64,000 nt of DNA from positions 50,803 through 114,802 of the forward strand of contig CAYRXU010000002.1 in NCBI GenBank assembly GCA_964428325.1, in the 5' to 3' direction. Under the pieces are notes generated by a model. The model saw nothing but the letters and a program-made list of their open reading frames with translations, had not been told where the DNA came from and searched no databases. Origin of the DNA: JBBSZK01 sp964428325 (GTDB lineage Archaea; Nanobdellota; Nanobdellia; Pacearchaeales; GW2011-AR1). Of the stretch, positions 39,398-48,061 are shown one piece after another (the stretch's first letter is position 1; each line of letters begins with the position of its first letter). The translations under genes and the position numbers were made by a program.

Positions 39398-41364
39398 ATG
39401 CTACAGAAGACCATTCTCATCATGCAAAAGCTCAGGAATCTAGCATAGAAGAACAGGAAATAGCAAGCTGGAAGAAACGCCTCTGGGGTGCTTGGATTTT
39501 CTCCATACCGATTGCAATACTTATGATGGCAGAAAGGCTCTCGAGTAGTCTCATGATTCCAGAAGAGTGGATGATTGGAATCATCCTTATTCTAGCATTC
39601 CCGGTAGTGTTCTTGTTTGGGTTTGACACTCTACGCGGAGGTTTACGAGGATTATTTACAGGTTACTTCAATATGGATTCTCTAATAGCACTCGGCACAG
39701 TAATCGCTTACTCCACTGGCGTGCTCAATTACTTCAATTTCGTGGCAGATTACTCAGGTGTTGCCGCCATGATAATGGCCATATTCATAACAGGAAAATA
39801 TATCGAAACTAAGGCAAAAGGCCGCGCCACGCAAGAGATAAGAAAACTTCTTGAGTTAGGTGCAAAAAAAGCCACAGTTATACGAGGCAAGCAGGAAATA
39901 GAAATCGACATCAGCGAACTAAAAATAGATGATATCATGCTTGTGCGCCCTGGAGAAAAAATACCAACCGATGGTATAGTAATCAAGGGGGCAAGTGCTG
40001 TTGATGAAAGTATGGTCACGGGAGAAAGTTTACCAGTTGAAAAAACAATCAAAAGCCAAGTGATAGGCGCAACAATCAACCAAGATGGCATCCTCTATGT
40101 GAAAGCTACCAAAGTAGGAAGCGATACATTCTTGGCGCACATCATCGATCTTGTAGAACAAACTCAAAGTTCAAAAGTTCCAATACAGAAACTAGCAGAT
40201 AAAATAACAAGCATCTTCGTACCAGTTATCCTTGTAGTTGCTCTCCTGACATTCTTCAATTGGTGGTTAATAGCAGGTGATTTAAGCAGGGCCCTCGGGG
40301 TAGCAATCTCCGTACTGGTAATCGCATGTCCCTGTTCTCTTGGTCTTGCTGTACCGATAGCTCTCACAGTCGGTTCCGGCATGGGTGCCCAGAGAGGAAT
40401 TCTAATCAGAAAGGGAGAAGCCATCCAGACCATGAAAGACGTTAAAACAATAGTCTTCGACAAGACAGGCACACTTACTCAAGGCAAACCAGAAGTCACA
40501 GAGATCTACACTAAACTAAAGCAATCTTATGTGCTTGAAATGGCCGCATCCATTGAAAGATTGAGTGAACACCCTTTAGCAAAAGCCATAGTTGCTCACG
40601 CACAACTCAAGAGATATCGCGAAGTCAAATCATTCAAGATTATCCCTGGTCGCGGCCTAGAAGGGAAGATAGGTACAAAAAACATAATGATAGGAAACAG
40701 GACCTTAATGGGAGAAAAAAATGTCTCCCTGAATTCTTATGATAAAATAATAATGCAATACGAGCAGGACGGAAAAACAGTGATGATAATTTCAGAAAAC
40801 AAAAAGCCAATAGGGGTTATAGCTCTCGCCGATACTCTGAAGCCAGACTCCCAAGAAGCCATACAAAAACTCAGACAGCAAGGCTATAAGCTAGTCATGT
40901 TGACAGGCGACAACGAAATAACGGCGCAGAGCATAGCCGGAAAGCTGGGTATAACAGAAGTAAAAGCTAACGTACTCCCAGGACAGAAAGCCAACGTCAT
41001 AAAACAACTCCAAGAAGATAGCATGGTCGCTTTCATAGGGGACGGTGTAAACGACGCTCCAGCTCTGAAACAAAGCAATGTAGGGATAGCCATGGGCACA
41101 GGAACTGATATCGCCATCGAGGCAGGAGACATAGTTCTTACGTCGGGTTCTCTCAAAGGAGTTGTTCAGGCGATAAACCTTTCAAAAGCAACCTTCAGAA
41201 AGATAAAACAAAATCTTTTCTGGGCTTTCGCATACAACATAGTCGCGATCCCAGTAGCAATCGCCGGTCTTCTGAATCCAATCATCGCAGAGCTAGCAAT
41301 GGCCCTATCCTCCATAACAGTTATAAGCAACGCAAATCTGCTGCGAATAAAGGAGATAAACTGA
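39394..41364 (+). CDS. copA: copper-exporting P1B-type ATPase
   Basis: A heavy-metal pump of 656 residues from the ATG at 39394 (an upstream frame back to 39319 would run inside the HMA gene). P1B motifs are all present: TGES (MVTGESLPVEK), transmembrane CPC (IACPCSLGLAVPIAL, about residue 310), phosphorylation DKTGT (about 355), SEHPLAKAIV, and the hinge MLTGDNEITA with GDGVNDAPAL. It lacks its own N-terminal HMA domain but begins with a short His-rich stretch (EDHSHHAKA). CPC with the neighbouring cupredoxin and HMA genes points to Cu(I) export. Confidence 0.95.
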   Translation: MNATEDHSHHAKAQESSIEEQEIASWKKRLWGAWIFSIPIAILMMAERLSSSLMIPEEWMIGIILILAFPVVFLFGFDTLRGGLRGLFTGYFNMDSLIALGTVIAYSTGVLNYFNFVADYSGVAAMIMAIFITGKYIETKAKGRATQEIRKLLELGAKKATVIRGKQEIEIDISELKIDDIMLVRPGEKIPTDGIVIKGASAVDESMVTGESLPVEKTIKSQVIGATINQDGILYVKATKVGSDTFLAHIIDLVEQTQSSKVPIQKLADKITSIFVPVILVVALLTFFNWWLIAGDLSRALGVAISVLVIACPCSLGLAVPIALTVGSGMGAQRGILIRKGEAIQTMKDVKTIVFDKTGTLTQGKPEVTEIYTKLKQSYVLEMAASIERLSEHPLAKAIVAHAQLKRYREVKSFKIIPGRGLEGKIGTKNIMIGNRTLMGEKNVSLNSYDKIIMQYEQDGKTVMIISENKKPIGVIALADTLKPDSQEAIQKLRQQGYKLVMLTGDNEITAQSIAGKLGITEVKANVLPGQKANVIKQLQEDSMVAFIGDGVNDAPALKQSNVGIAMGTGTDIAIEAGDIVLTSGSLKGVVQAINLSKATFRKIKQNLFWAFAYNIVAIPVAIAGLLNPIIAELAMALSSITVISNANLLRIKEIN

Positions 41365-41366
41365 TA

Positions 41367-42047
41367 ATGTCATTCAAACAATTCATTTCCGAGCTAAATG
41401 GTTCTAGAGTTGAAGGAGAGCTGATCAAGACTGCAATCTACTCTCTCTTAACCTCCATAGTCTTTCTAATAATAATATATTTCGTTCGCCTAAGGGCCAT
41501 AGAAAATTTCTTCCCTAAATATGGACTACCTTTATTCTTCTTGGTTATAAGCTACGCACTCATAGCTGCTACAATAAGGCAAGTGCGCGCATATCACGCC
41601 TTCGCATGTATGTCGGGTATGATGATAGGTATGACGACAGGTATGATCGGGTTCATCCCAGGATTTTACATTGCTTCAACAAATGGAATGTTCATAGGCG
41701 GATTCTTCGGAGTCGCAATCGGCATGTTCCTCGGAATCTGGAGCGGCAAATGCTGTGGCGTCATGGGAGTTATGGAAGGTATGATGGCCGGATTCATGGG
41801 AGGTTTAATGGGAGCCATGACTGCATTCATGCTTATCAATGATCATCTTCAATTGGCCTCTCTTCTAGTTTTCCTAATAAGTACGGCAATTCTCACAGGG
41901 TTGAATTATATGGTCTACCTTGAGACAAAAGAGTCAAAACGCGAAAGACACGAAAGCCACATAACAACAATAGTGCTAACAATAGTCTTGATAGCAATCA
42001 GCACCTACCTAATGATACTTGGACCAAGGAGCGCCATATTTTCATAA
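41367..42047 (+). CDS. Met/Gly-rich membrane protein of the copper operon
   Basis: A 226-residue protein with about six membrane helices. The central part is exceptionally rich in Met and Gly (ACMSGMMIGMTTGMIGF, then GKCCGVMGVMEGMMAGFMGG and LMGAMTAFM), with GxxxM patterns that would line one face of helices with thioethers; the pair CC could add thiols. It follows copA after 2 bp. A role in holding or moving copper is likely but inferred from composition and context. Confidence 0.8.
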   Translation: MSFKQFISELNGSRVEGELIKTAIYSLLTSIVFLIIIYFVRLRAIENFFPKYGLPLFFLVISYALIAATIRQVRAYHAFACMSGMMIGMTTGMIGFIPGFYIASTNGMFIGGFFGVAIGMFLGIWSGKCCGVMGVMEGMMAGFMGGLMGAMTAFMLINDHLQLASLLVFLISTAILTGLNYMVYLETKESKRERHESHITTIVLTIVLIAISTYLMILGPRSAIFS

Positions 42048-42048
42048 A

Positions 42049-42435
42049 ATGAAAAACACAACAATTCTAGCCATAACTCTGGTAGCCATAATCGTTCTGG
42101 GTGTTGGCATTTACATAAAGTCGTCAACACAATACTCTCCGCAGCTAAATAGTACAGGCAATTTGAATGCCCTCCCCGAACAGAAGATAACCTTAAGTGT
42201 TAAGGATCTCAATTATTATCCTAACATAATAACAGTCAAAGCAAATCAGCCAGTCAAAATTTATCTTGACAACACAGTTTCTGGTTGTCTCCGTGCTTTC
42301 ACAATACCCGAACTAGGAGTATCAAAATATCTCCAAACCGCAGAAGACTACATCGAGTTCACGCCAACAAAAAAGGGCACCTTCCGCTTCCAATGCTCAA
42401 TGGGCATGGGTTACGGAACAATAATAGTAGAATAG
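42049..42435 (+). CDS. membrane-anchored cupredoxin-like protein
   Basis: A 128-residue protein with an N-terminal membrane anchor (ILAITLVAIIVLGVGIYI) and a cupredoxin-like beta-sandwich. The pattern SGCLRAFTIPELGVSKYLQ, then FTPTKKGTFRFQCSMGMGYG, gives the Cys and Met residues (Cys, CSMGM) that usually bind copper in the subfamily found beside CopA. Its start (ATG at 42049) is 1 nt after the previous stop. It may receive copper exported by the ATPase. It is the last gene of the copper operon and abuts the next gene in convergent orientation. Confidence 0.9.
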   Translation: MKNTTILAITLVAIIVLGVGIYIKSSTQYSPQLNSTGNLNALPEQKITLSVKDLNYYPNIITVKANQPVKIYLDNTVSGCLRAFTIPELGVSKYLQTAEDYIEFTPTKKGTFRFQCSMGMGYGTIIVE

Positions 42436-42711
42436 CTATCCCAATCCAAATCCTTCCGTAAACTCAACAATCTCGTGATACTTACTCAAGAACTCCACGC
42501 CTCGCTCTGTAACTGAATATCTCTTTCCTTCCTTGCCGGAATGTTCTACAACGAAGCCTTTCTCCATAAGCTCCTGCAAGTAAGCCGACATCATCTCATG
42601 CGACAAGTTAGACTTGTACAAGATATGTGTTGGTTTGATTTTGCCATTTCGGTCTTTGATGACCTGCAACATGTCTCGGATTATTTCGAGCCTGGTTCTT
42701 TTGCGTGCCAT
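42436..42711 (-). CDS. winged-helix transcriptional regulator (HTH_45-type)
   Basis: A 91-residue winged-helix protein with the common archaeal layout RTRLEIIRDMLQVIKDRNGK, then KPTHILYKSNLSHEMMSAYL and LMEKGFVVEH followed by RYSVTERGVEFLSKY. The subfamily is small and widespread in archaea; targets unknown. It overlaps the upstream membrane-protein gene by 31 bp, so both share a message and it could respond to or control that protein. Confidence 0.85.
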   Translation of the reverse strand: MARKRTRLEIIRDMLQVIKDRNGKIKPTHILYKSNLSHEMMSAYLQELMEKGFVVEHSGKEGKRYSVTERGVEFLSKYHEIVEFTEGFGLG

Positions 42712-43373
42712 GCGCGACGAAGAGGAACTAATACAACAAGCATACTTGCCATCACAAGCATATACCCCACGAGTAGAAGCACGTGTCCGATAGCATAGTG
42801 TACCCCATGTATGGTTGCAAGTGTGAAGTCAAGCATACCAAGGAATATGAAAGCAAATCCTAACATCACAAGGAAAGTAGTTGTTCTTCGCGAGCGTACA
42901 TATTCCTGCACATAATGCACAAGTACAAAGAAAGTCAAAAACGCCGACACGAAGTAAAATGCAAGGGACTTATTCGCACTAAAGATAAGCACGAGCAAGG
43001 CGAGCGTGGCTACAAGAGGGAAAAGTCTCTTTGGTCGCGAAGGGAATGTCAACTGCACAATAATAGACAACCCAATAAGTGAAAGAAACAGATACGCTAA
43101 TACGCCCATGAGTGCCGTCCGCGTAAGTTGGTCTAGACTAATTGGTCCAGCCGCATTTGTCAGCCAAAACAATAAACTCACTCCTGCCCAAACAAAATAA
43201 GCAAGTGAAATACACAAGAATCCTGCGCCTAATGTTTGACACTGTCTCTCACGAGACAAAGAATAAATGTGAAAAGAGTAAAGCGCGACAGCTAGCGTAG
43301 CCACACCAAACAATAATTCTAATACAACATCAAAGCCAAAAAACCATTGAGGAACAATATAGAGACCAGACAT
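42681..43373 (-). CDS. seven-helix membrane protein
   Basis: A 230-residue integral membrane protein with about seven helices (for example VLELLFGVATLAVALYSFHI, LFLSLIGLSIIVQLTF, LFPLVATLALLVLIFS and HYAIGHVLLLVGYMLVMASM). It has no signature I can assign. Coupled by a 31-bp overlap to the winged-helix gene. TATA-like CTTTAAAAG lies about 20-25 nt before the ATG at 43373. Confidence 0.72.
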   Translation of the reverse strand: MSGLYIVPQWFFGFDVVLELLFGVATLAVALYSFHIYSLSRERQCQTLGAGFLCISLAYFVWAGVSLLFWLTNAAGPISLDQLTRTALMGVLAYLFLSLIGLSIIVQLTFPSRPKRLFPLVATLALLVLIFSANKSLAFYFVSAFLTFFVLVHYVQEYVRSRRTTTFLVMLGFAFIFLGMLDFTLATIHGVHYAIGHVLLLVGYMLVMASMLVVLVPLRRAWHAKEPGSK

Positions 43374-43477
43374 GCCTAAAAGACGGAAATCAACTTTTAA
43401 AGCTTATGCAAGTACACTCAAGAATCTCGTTTAATAACTGATTAATAAAGCCAACACCATAATAGCTTATGAAAAAC

Positions 43478-43640
43478 AAGGAGGCGATCCAATGAGATCA
43501 AATAACCACCCCGCTGCCCGCAAGGGCCGGGTTAAAGTCCTACGCCATGCAGGACAACCACCACCCTCGTAGAAATAATCCCGGGAGAGTACGTCCGCTC
43601 ATCACGCTCTTTCTGAAAGGCCGTACTCTCTCAACGAGGC
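43478..43640 (+). ncRNA. candidate structured RNA, previously unrecognised
   Basis: This intergenic stretch folds into three nested elements by eye. (1) 43510-43531: CCCG-(ct)-GCCC-GCAA-GGGC-CGGG, eight G-C pairs with a GNRA (GCAA) tetraloop. (2) 43530-43559: GGTT-AAA-GTCCT, loop, AGGAC-AACC, nine pairs with an AAA bulge; its first two G bases are shared with helix 1, so the two are partly exclusive. (3) 43565-43639: outer CCTCGT/ACGAGG enclosing an 11-bp GGGAGAGTACG/CGTACTCTCTC stem (43583-43593 with 43622-43632) around a 28-nt loop. The G-U pair in helix 3 favours the plus strand. A TATA-like TTTAATAA lies near 43430. It matches no RNA family that I know. Confidence 0.5.
43492..43572 (+). 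CDS. possible 26-residue basic peptide inside the structured RNA
   Basis: ATG at 43492 opens a 26-codon frame (MRSNNHPAARKGRVKVLRHA, then GQPPPS) ending in TAG at 43570-43572. It is preceded by AAGGAGGCGATCC (43478-43490), which matches 12 of 13 positions of the perfect complement to the 16S rRNA 3' end, with GGAGG 7 nt from the ATG. The peptide is rich in Arg, Lys, His and Pro. Either it is a translated micro-protein or leader peptide, or the match to anti-SD has another role in the RNA. The frame overlaps helices 1 and 2. Confidence 0.35.
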   Translation: MRSNNHPAARKGRVKVLRHAGQPPPS

Positions 43641-44198
43641 TCACGTGTTATCTACAACAGTAGCTTTCCCTTCAGCTATCAATAAATCGGCAATCTGCGC
43701 ATCCAAATTAACAAGAACTCCCTTCTCAAAGGGCCCTACAGAGCCGCCACTCATATCAACAAAGGCAGCCACAGGGGTTGTCACAAGAACCATCTTATGA
43801 TCTTGTACCATAACCGGCGATCCGCTCAAAAGCCTTTGCAATTCCTTCTCCGAATCACCTACAGCTGAAACAAGCTTCTCAAACAAATCCTGTTCGAAAT
43901 TGAGCAAAGTCGTAAAATCGCGCTTCATAATACCAGTCTCCGAAGCCACAAACACTAGATTCAATATCTTTCTCTTACGCACGCGCATCAATTCCTTGAA
44001 AATAGAAACAGCATTCTCAAACTGCTTCTTTGCCTTAAGCACTTCTTCAGAAAATAAGTCATGCAACCCTCCAAGTTGTGTACGTTTAGTATTCAAAAAA
44101 GCAGAAACATCAGAAATAAATGTCTTAGGCAAAGCCTGCAGCGGTTCAGAATACTTCTCCTTTCTCAAATACTCATAAAGCTCGTTATAGTCTAGCAT
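43641..44198 (-). CDS. archaeal GINS subunit (Gins51-like)
   Basis: A component of the replicative CMG helicase. From the ATG at 44198 the protein has 185 residues: N-terminal LRKEKYSEPLQALPKTFISD, then a helical A domain (RVRKRKILNLVFVASETGI), and at the C-terminus the small beta B domain (VAAFVDMSGGSVGPFEKGVL, then AQIADLLIAEGKATVV). A-B order indicates the Gins51 type. A GTG at 44219 is also possible, but TTTTAAAG some 22-30 nt upstream of the ATG supports 44198. Partner GAN lies at 48541. Confidence 0.87.
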   Translation of the reverse strand: MLDYNELYEYLRKEKYSEPLQALPKTFISDVSAFLNTKRTQLGGLHDLFSEEVLKAKKQFENAVSIFKELMRVRKRKILNLVFVASETGIMKRDFTTLLNFEQDLFEKLVSAVGDSEKELQRLLSGSPVMVQDHKMVLVTTPVAAFVDMSGGSVGPFEKGVLVNLDAQIADLLIAEGKATVVDNT

Positions 44199-44283
44199 GA
44201 AAATAGCTACAAGCCGCACTTTAAAACAATTGCGTCACTCGCGTTATCTCTAACTTTATAAAGAATAATCCATATAAGAGCTC

Positions 44284-44859
44284 ATGAAGAGGTCGATATT
44301 TCTATTTCGTCATGGTCAGACAACATACAACAGAGATTCCAAATTCACAGGATTCATTGACGCTCCCCTTACGACAACAGGCAAAAACGATGCAAAAATT
44401 ATTGCCCTAAGGCTAAAGCACAAAGACATCCAAGCAGCATTCCACACGAGTCTCTCACGCTCCCAAGACACCCTCAGAGAAGTTCTCAAATTCCATCCTG
44501 AATGCAAGCAAATCATGCAAGACGACCGCATGATAGAGCGAAGCTATGGCTTACTCGCAGGCCACACTCACTGGCAAGTTGTCCAAAAACACGGCACAGA
44601 AAAATACGATGCCTGGCACCGAAGCTTCACAACAGCACCTCCCAAAGGAGAATCGTTTGCAGATGTAGAAAAAAGAGTAAGTTCGTTCATCAAAGACCTT
44701 AAAGCATATGTAAAAAGAGAAAGAGTCAATGTTGCAATCTCAGCCCATGGCAACTCCATAAGACTCTTCAGAAAAATAATGGAAAAGGCCACGCCACAAC
44801 ACGCAGTCCAATGGGCTATCCCCTATGACAATTATTACGAGTACACCATAGAGTTATAA
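44284..44859 (+). CDS. histidine phosphatase, phosphoglycerate mutase-like
   Basis: A 191-residue histidine phosphatase. The catalytic RHG motif is near the start (IFLFRHGQTTYNRDSKFTG), followed by DAPLTTTGKNDA, ERSYGLLAG with the acid residue, and the second His in SAHGNSIRLF. The FTGxxDxPLT and ERxYG motifs are those of 2,3-bisphosphoglycerate-dependent phosphoglycerate mutase, although the length is shorter than the usual 230-250 residues. It may work in lower glycolysis or as a general phosphatase. TATA-like CTTTATAAAG lies about 25-30 nt upstream. Confidence 0.85.
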   Translation: MKRSIFLFRHGQTTYNRDSKFTGFIDAPLTTTGKNDAKIIALRLKHKDIQAAFHTSLSRSQDTLREVLKFHPECKQIMQDDRMIERSYGLLAGHTHWQVVQKHGTEKYDAWHRSFTTAPPKGESFADVEKRVSSFIKDLKAYVKRERVNVAISAHGNSIRLFRKIMEKATPQHAVQWAIPYDNYYEYTIEL

Positions 44860-44881
44860 ATTGATTCTTAGTCTCTAAACT

Positions 44882-45945
44882 ATGTTCGATTTCCTTAAGA
44901 AAAAGCTTCAGGCATTCATAGGTACAGATGAAAAAAAGACAAAGAAAGCCTCAAGTAAGAAAGAGAAAAAAGCAAAACAGCCAAAAGTCAAAAAAGAAAA
45001 GGCCTCTAAGAAAATAAAAGGGAAAGTCGTTCAGCACACACCTGCCGTAGAACAAGTAACTGAAGTCGCCCCAGTAGTTGAAGAAATAGAACATAAGGAA
45101 GAAGAAAAGAAAGAAGGATTCTTCGGCAAGTTATTTTCAAAGGTTAGTTCAAAAAAGATAACCGAAACAGACTTCGATGAGCTATTCTACGAACTTGAGC
45201 TTGCCCTCCTTGAAAGCAATGTAGCTCTCGATGTTGTAGACAAAATAAAGGCAGAACTCAAACCAAAGCTCATCAATAAAGAACTCAAGAAAGAAAAGCT
45301 AGCATCTGAGATTTCAACAGCCCTAAAGAATACAATAGAACATGTCCTGCATGAACCAACAAAGAGTCTCATTGAACAAATAAACTCAAAACAGGGCAGC
45401 CCATTCGTAATCCTATTCTTCGGCATCAATGGCTCAGGTAAGACAACAACAATCGCAAAGCTCGCACATTACCTAAAGAAGAATAACATCTCATGCGTCC
45501 TTGCTGCAGGAGACACCTTCAGAGCTGCCTCAATTGAGCAACTCGAGACCCATGCAAATAGAATTGGTGTCCCAATTGTCAAAAGCCAATACAACGCAGA
45601 CCCCGCATCAGTAGCGTTCGATGCAATTGCCTATGCAAAGAAACACGCAACCAAAGCCGTTCTCATTGACACCGCAGGTCGTATGTACACCAGAGAAAAC
45701 CTCATGCGAGAAATGGAAAAGATCGTTCGCGTAAGCAAACCAGACCTTAAGATATTCATCGGGGAATCTACCACGGGCAATGACGCTACAGAGCAAGCCC
45801 GCGCCTTCAACGAAACCGCAGGCATAGATGGCATCATCCTCTCCAAGGCAGACGTAGATGACAAAGGCGGAGCAGCCCTATCCGTTAGCCATGTCACAGG
45901 CAAGCCAATCTACTTCATCGGCACAGGGCAAACCTACAACGATCT
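44882..45945 (+). CDS. ftsY: SRP receptor FtsY, 3' end lost in an assembly gap
   Basis: GTPase receptor that docks SRP-ribosome complexes at the membrane. The gene runs into the N block at 45946 after GTGQTYNDL; related proteins end about 15 residues later, so only the last few codons are missing. The N-terminal 75 residues are Lys-rich. The NG domain has G1 (FFGINGSGKTTTIAKLA), DTFRAASIEQL, DTAGRMYTRE, the SKADVDDKGGAAL guanine-specificity region and the final IGTGQ. The apparent frame across the gap is artificial. It is followed by srp54, so receptor and SRP54 form one operon. Confidence 0.93.
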
Positions 45946-46045
45946 NNNNNNNNNNNNNNNNNNNNNNNNNNNNNNNNNNNNNNNNNNNNNNNNNNNNNNN
46001 NNNNNNNNNNNNNNNNNNNNNNNNNNNNNNNNNNNNNNNNNNNNN
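45946..46045. other. assembly gap of 100 N
   Basis: Exactly 100 unknown bases, the conventional filler for a scaffold gap of unknown size. It covers the end of ftsY and the spacer up to srp54, whose ATG is at 46051. Real length unknown; another small gene could be hidden. Confidence 0.99.
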
Positions 46046-46050
46046 TTTAC

Positions 46051-47415
46051 ATGTTCGAGAAGCTCTCAAACGTACTGAAAAAGACAACTGACAAGATAGC
46101 AAACGCTATATTTCTTGACAAAAATGTCGTAGAAACAATCATCAAAGAACTTCAGCGCGCGTTGATTGAAGCAGACGTTAATGTCAAGCTCGTCATGCAG
46201 CTATCAGAAAAGCTACGGAAAGTAGCTTATGACGAAAGAATACAAGGTGTAGAAAAGAAAGAGCACCTCATCAAATCATTACACGATGAACTCAGAGCAC
46301 TCCTAGGTCAAGAAAGAGAAATCAAACTCGAAAAGAAAAACACATTTATGCTTGTCGGTCTTTACGGAGCAGGTAAAACAACGACAATTTCAAAACTCGC
46401 ACATTACTATGCTAAGCGCGGACACAAAGTATGTGCAGTCGGCCTTGACGTGCACAGACCCGCAGCAGCAGAACAGCTAAGACAAGCCTGCTCAAAGCTC
46501 AATATCCAAGCATTCATCGCTCCAGAAGAAAAAGATCCTGCTAAGATCTTCAAGAAATTCCAGAAAGAGCTGGACAAATACGACCTTGTCCTTGTTGACA
46601 CGGCAGGCCGTGATGCTCTTGATGCAGAACTCATCAAAGAAATAAAGACAATTTCAAAACTTGTCAAACCAACCGAAGCATTTCTCGTCATTCCAGCAGA
46701 TATCGGACAGACAGCAAAGAAACAAGCTGAAACCTTCAAGTCCGCTGTCGATATCACAGGAGTTATCATCACTAGAATGGATAGCACCGCAAAAGCTGGA
46801 GGTGCACTCACAGCATGTGCAGAAGTTCACGCACCTGTCGTCTTCATTGGTACTGGTGAAAAAGCACACGAACTAGAACACTTCGATCCCGAAGCCTTCC
46901 TAAGCCGCCTTCTTGGTATGGGCGACCTCAAAGGTCTTCTAGAAAAGGTAGAATCCGCATCAGACAAAAATAAACTAGAACAGACCAAGAAGAATCTCGA
47001 AGAAGGTAAGTTCACACTCCGCGATCTCCAAGCCCAACTAGAAACGATGGGAGAAGTCGGCTCATTCGATAAAATCCTATCAATGGTTCCAGGACTTGGT
47101 AAAGCAAACATCCCTCAAGAAGCTATGCAAAAACAGCAACTCCAGGCTGCTCGTTGGAAACATGCCATCAACTCCATGACACAAGCAGAAATCGAGTCGC
47201 CAGAACTCCTTGAAAAGCAAACAACTCGCATGGCACGTATCGCAAAAGGCTCAGGCACAACTGTTTCAGACATCAGAGCCCTCATCAAACAATACAAGAT
47301 GCTCAAGGAAATGCTCAATTCCACAAGCGCAATGTCCAACTCCCCTGACGCAACCTTCGACCAAAAAACCATGCAAAAGCTCGCCCGTAAATTCGGCAAA
47401 AAGATGAGGTTCTAA
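46051..47415 (+). CDS. srp54: signal recognition particle protein SRP54
   Basis: Binds signal sequences and 7S RNA and delivers ribosomes to FtsY. The 454 residues hold the N domain (VVETIIKELQRALIEADVNV), the GTPase G domain with GLYGAGKTTTISKLA, DVHRPAAAEQL, DTAGRD and TRMDSTAKAGGA, and the M domain (about 300-454) with GSFDKILSMVPGLGK and the RNA-binding helix (KQTTRMARIAKGSGTTVSDI). Normal archaeal length and complete. The next gene, Bud32, starts 1 nt after its stop. Confidence 0.95.
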   Translation: MFEKLSNVLKKTTDKIANAIFLDKNVVETIIKELQRALIEADVNVKLVMQLSEKLRKVAYDERIQGVEKKEHLIKSLHDELRALLGQEREIKLEKKNTFMLVGLYGAGKTTTISKLAHYYAKRGHKVCAVGLDVHRPAAAEQLRQACSKLNIQAFIAPEEKDPAKIFKKFQKELDKYDLVLVDTAGRDALDAELIKEIKTISKLVKPTEAFLVIPADIGQTAKKQAETFKSAVDITGVIITRMDSTAKAGGALTACAEVHAPVVFIGTGEKAHELEHFDPEAFLSRLLGMGDLKGLLEKVESASDKNKLEQTKKNLEEGKFTLRDLQAQLETMGEVGSFDKILSMVPGLGKANIPQEAMQKQQLQAARWKHAINSMTQAEIESPELLEKQTTRMARIAKGSGTTVSDIRALIKQYKMLKEMLNSTSAMSNSPDATFDQKTMQKLARKFGKKMRF

Positions 47416-47416
47416 G

Positions 47417-48025
47417 GTGGTTGAGAACATTCTAGCACGAGGAGCAGAAGCCATAATCATCAAACGTAAGAACACAATCATCAAACAACGTGTTGCTAAA
47501 GGTTACCGCTTACCACAACTTGATGAAAGGCTTCGCAAACTCCGTACGCGTGCAGAAACCAAGCTTCTGGAAAAAACACACGCAATCATCTCCTCTCCGA
47601 GAGTCATCTCCTCAGATGAGAGCAACAAAACCATCGAACTAGAGCTAATACCTGGAAAGAAACTTGCAGAGACACTAGAAAAACAAAAGAATGTCAAAAC
47701 AATCGCTCAGCAAATCGGCCAAGCCGTAGCAAAAATACACGACGCAAATATCATTCATGGAGACCTCACAACAAGCAACATGATGTACAACAAGAAACTC
47801 TACCTCATCGACTTCGGTTTAGGTTTCCACTCAGAACATGTAGAGGACAAGGCAGTCGACCTACATGTTCTCAAGGAAGCCCTGGAAGCCAAACACCCAA
47901 GAATACAAGAGAAGATTTTCCCAATCATCCTCCAATCCTACAGTAAGACATCAAGGCACGCTTCTCGTGTAGTCAAACAACTCGAAAAAGTAGAGCTGCG
48001 TGGCCGCTACAAGACTCAGTACTAG
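47417..48025 (+). CDS. bud32: KEOPS complex kinase/ATPase Bud32
   Basis: Small atypical kinase of the KEOPS complex, which makes t6A37 on tRNAs that read ANN codons. The 202 residues carry the minimal fold: ILARGAEAIIIKRKN, Arg-rich KGYRLPQLDERLRKLRTRAE, the catalytic IIHGDLTTSNMMY, and the LIDFGLGFHS metal loop, with the C-terminal basic tail VELRGRYKTQY. It is a stand-alone form, not fused with Kae1, and no kae1 lies in this window. GTG start, 1 nt after srp54. Confidence 0.94.
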   Translation: MVENILARGAEAIIIKRKNTIIKQRVAKGYRLPQLDERLRKLRTRAETKLLEKTHAIISSPRVISSDESNKTIELELIPGKKLAETLEKQKNVKTIAQQIGQAVAKIHDANIIHGDLTTSNMMYNKKLYLIDFGLGFHSEHVEDKAVDLHVLKEALEAKHPRIQEKIFPIILQSYSKTSRHASRVVKQLEKVELRGRYKTQY

Positions 48026-48061
48026 AAACCTTTAAAACGCCTTTCCCTGTTTGTGTTAGAT

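Noticed and set aside
43583..43632. Hairpin as a terminator for the GINS gene on the minus strand
   Set aside because: No U-tract follows on that strand, one pair becomes C-A there, and archaeal termination does not depend on hairpins. The plus-strand RNA explanation fits better.
44882..46078. Uninterrupted FtsY frame through the N block
   Set aside because: The frame is produced by counting 100 unknown bases; the residues after the gap are in a different frame of srp54 and do not belong to FtsY.
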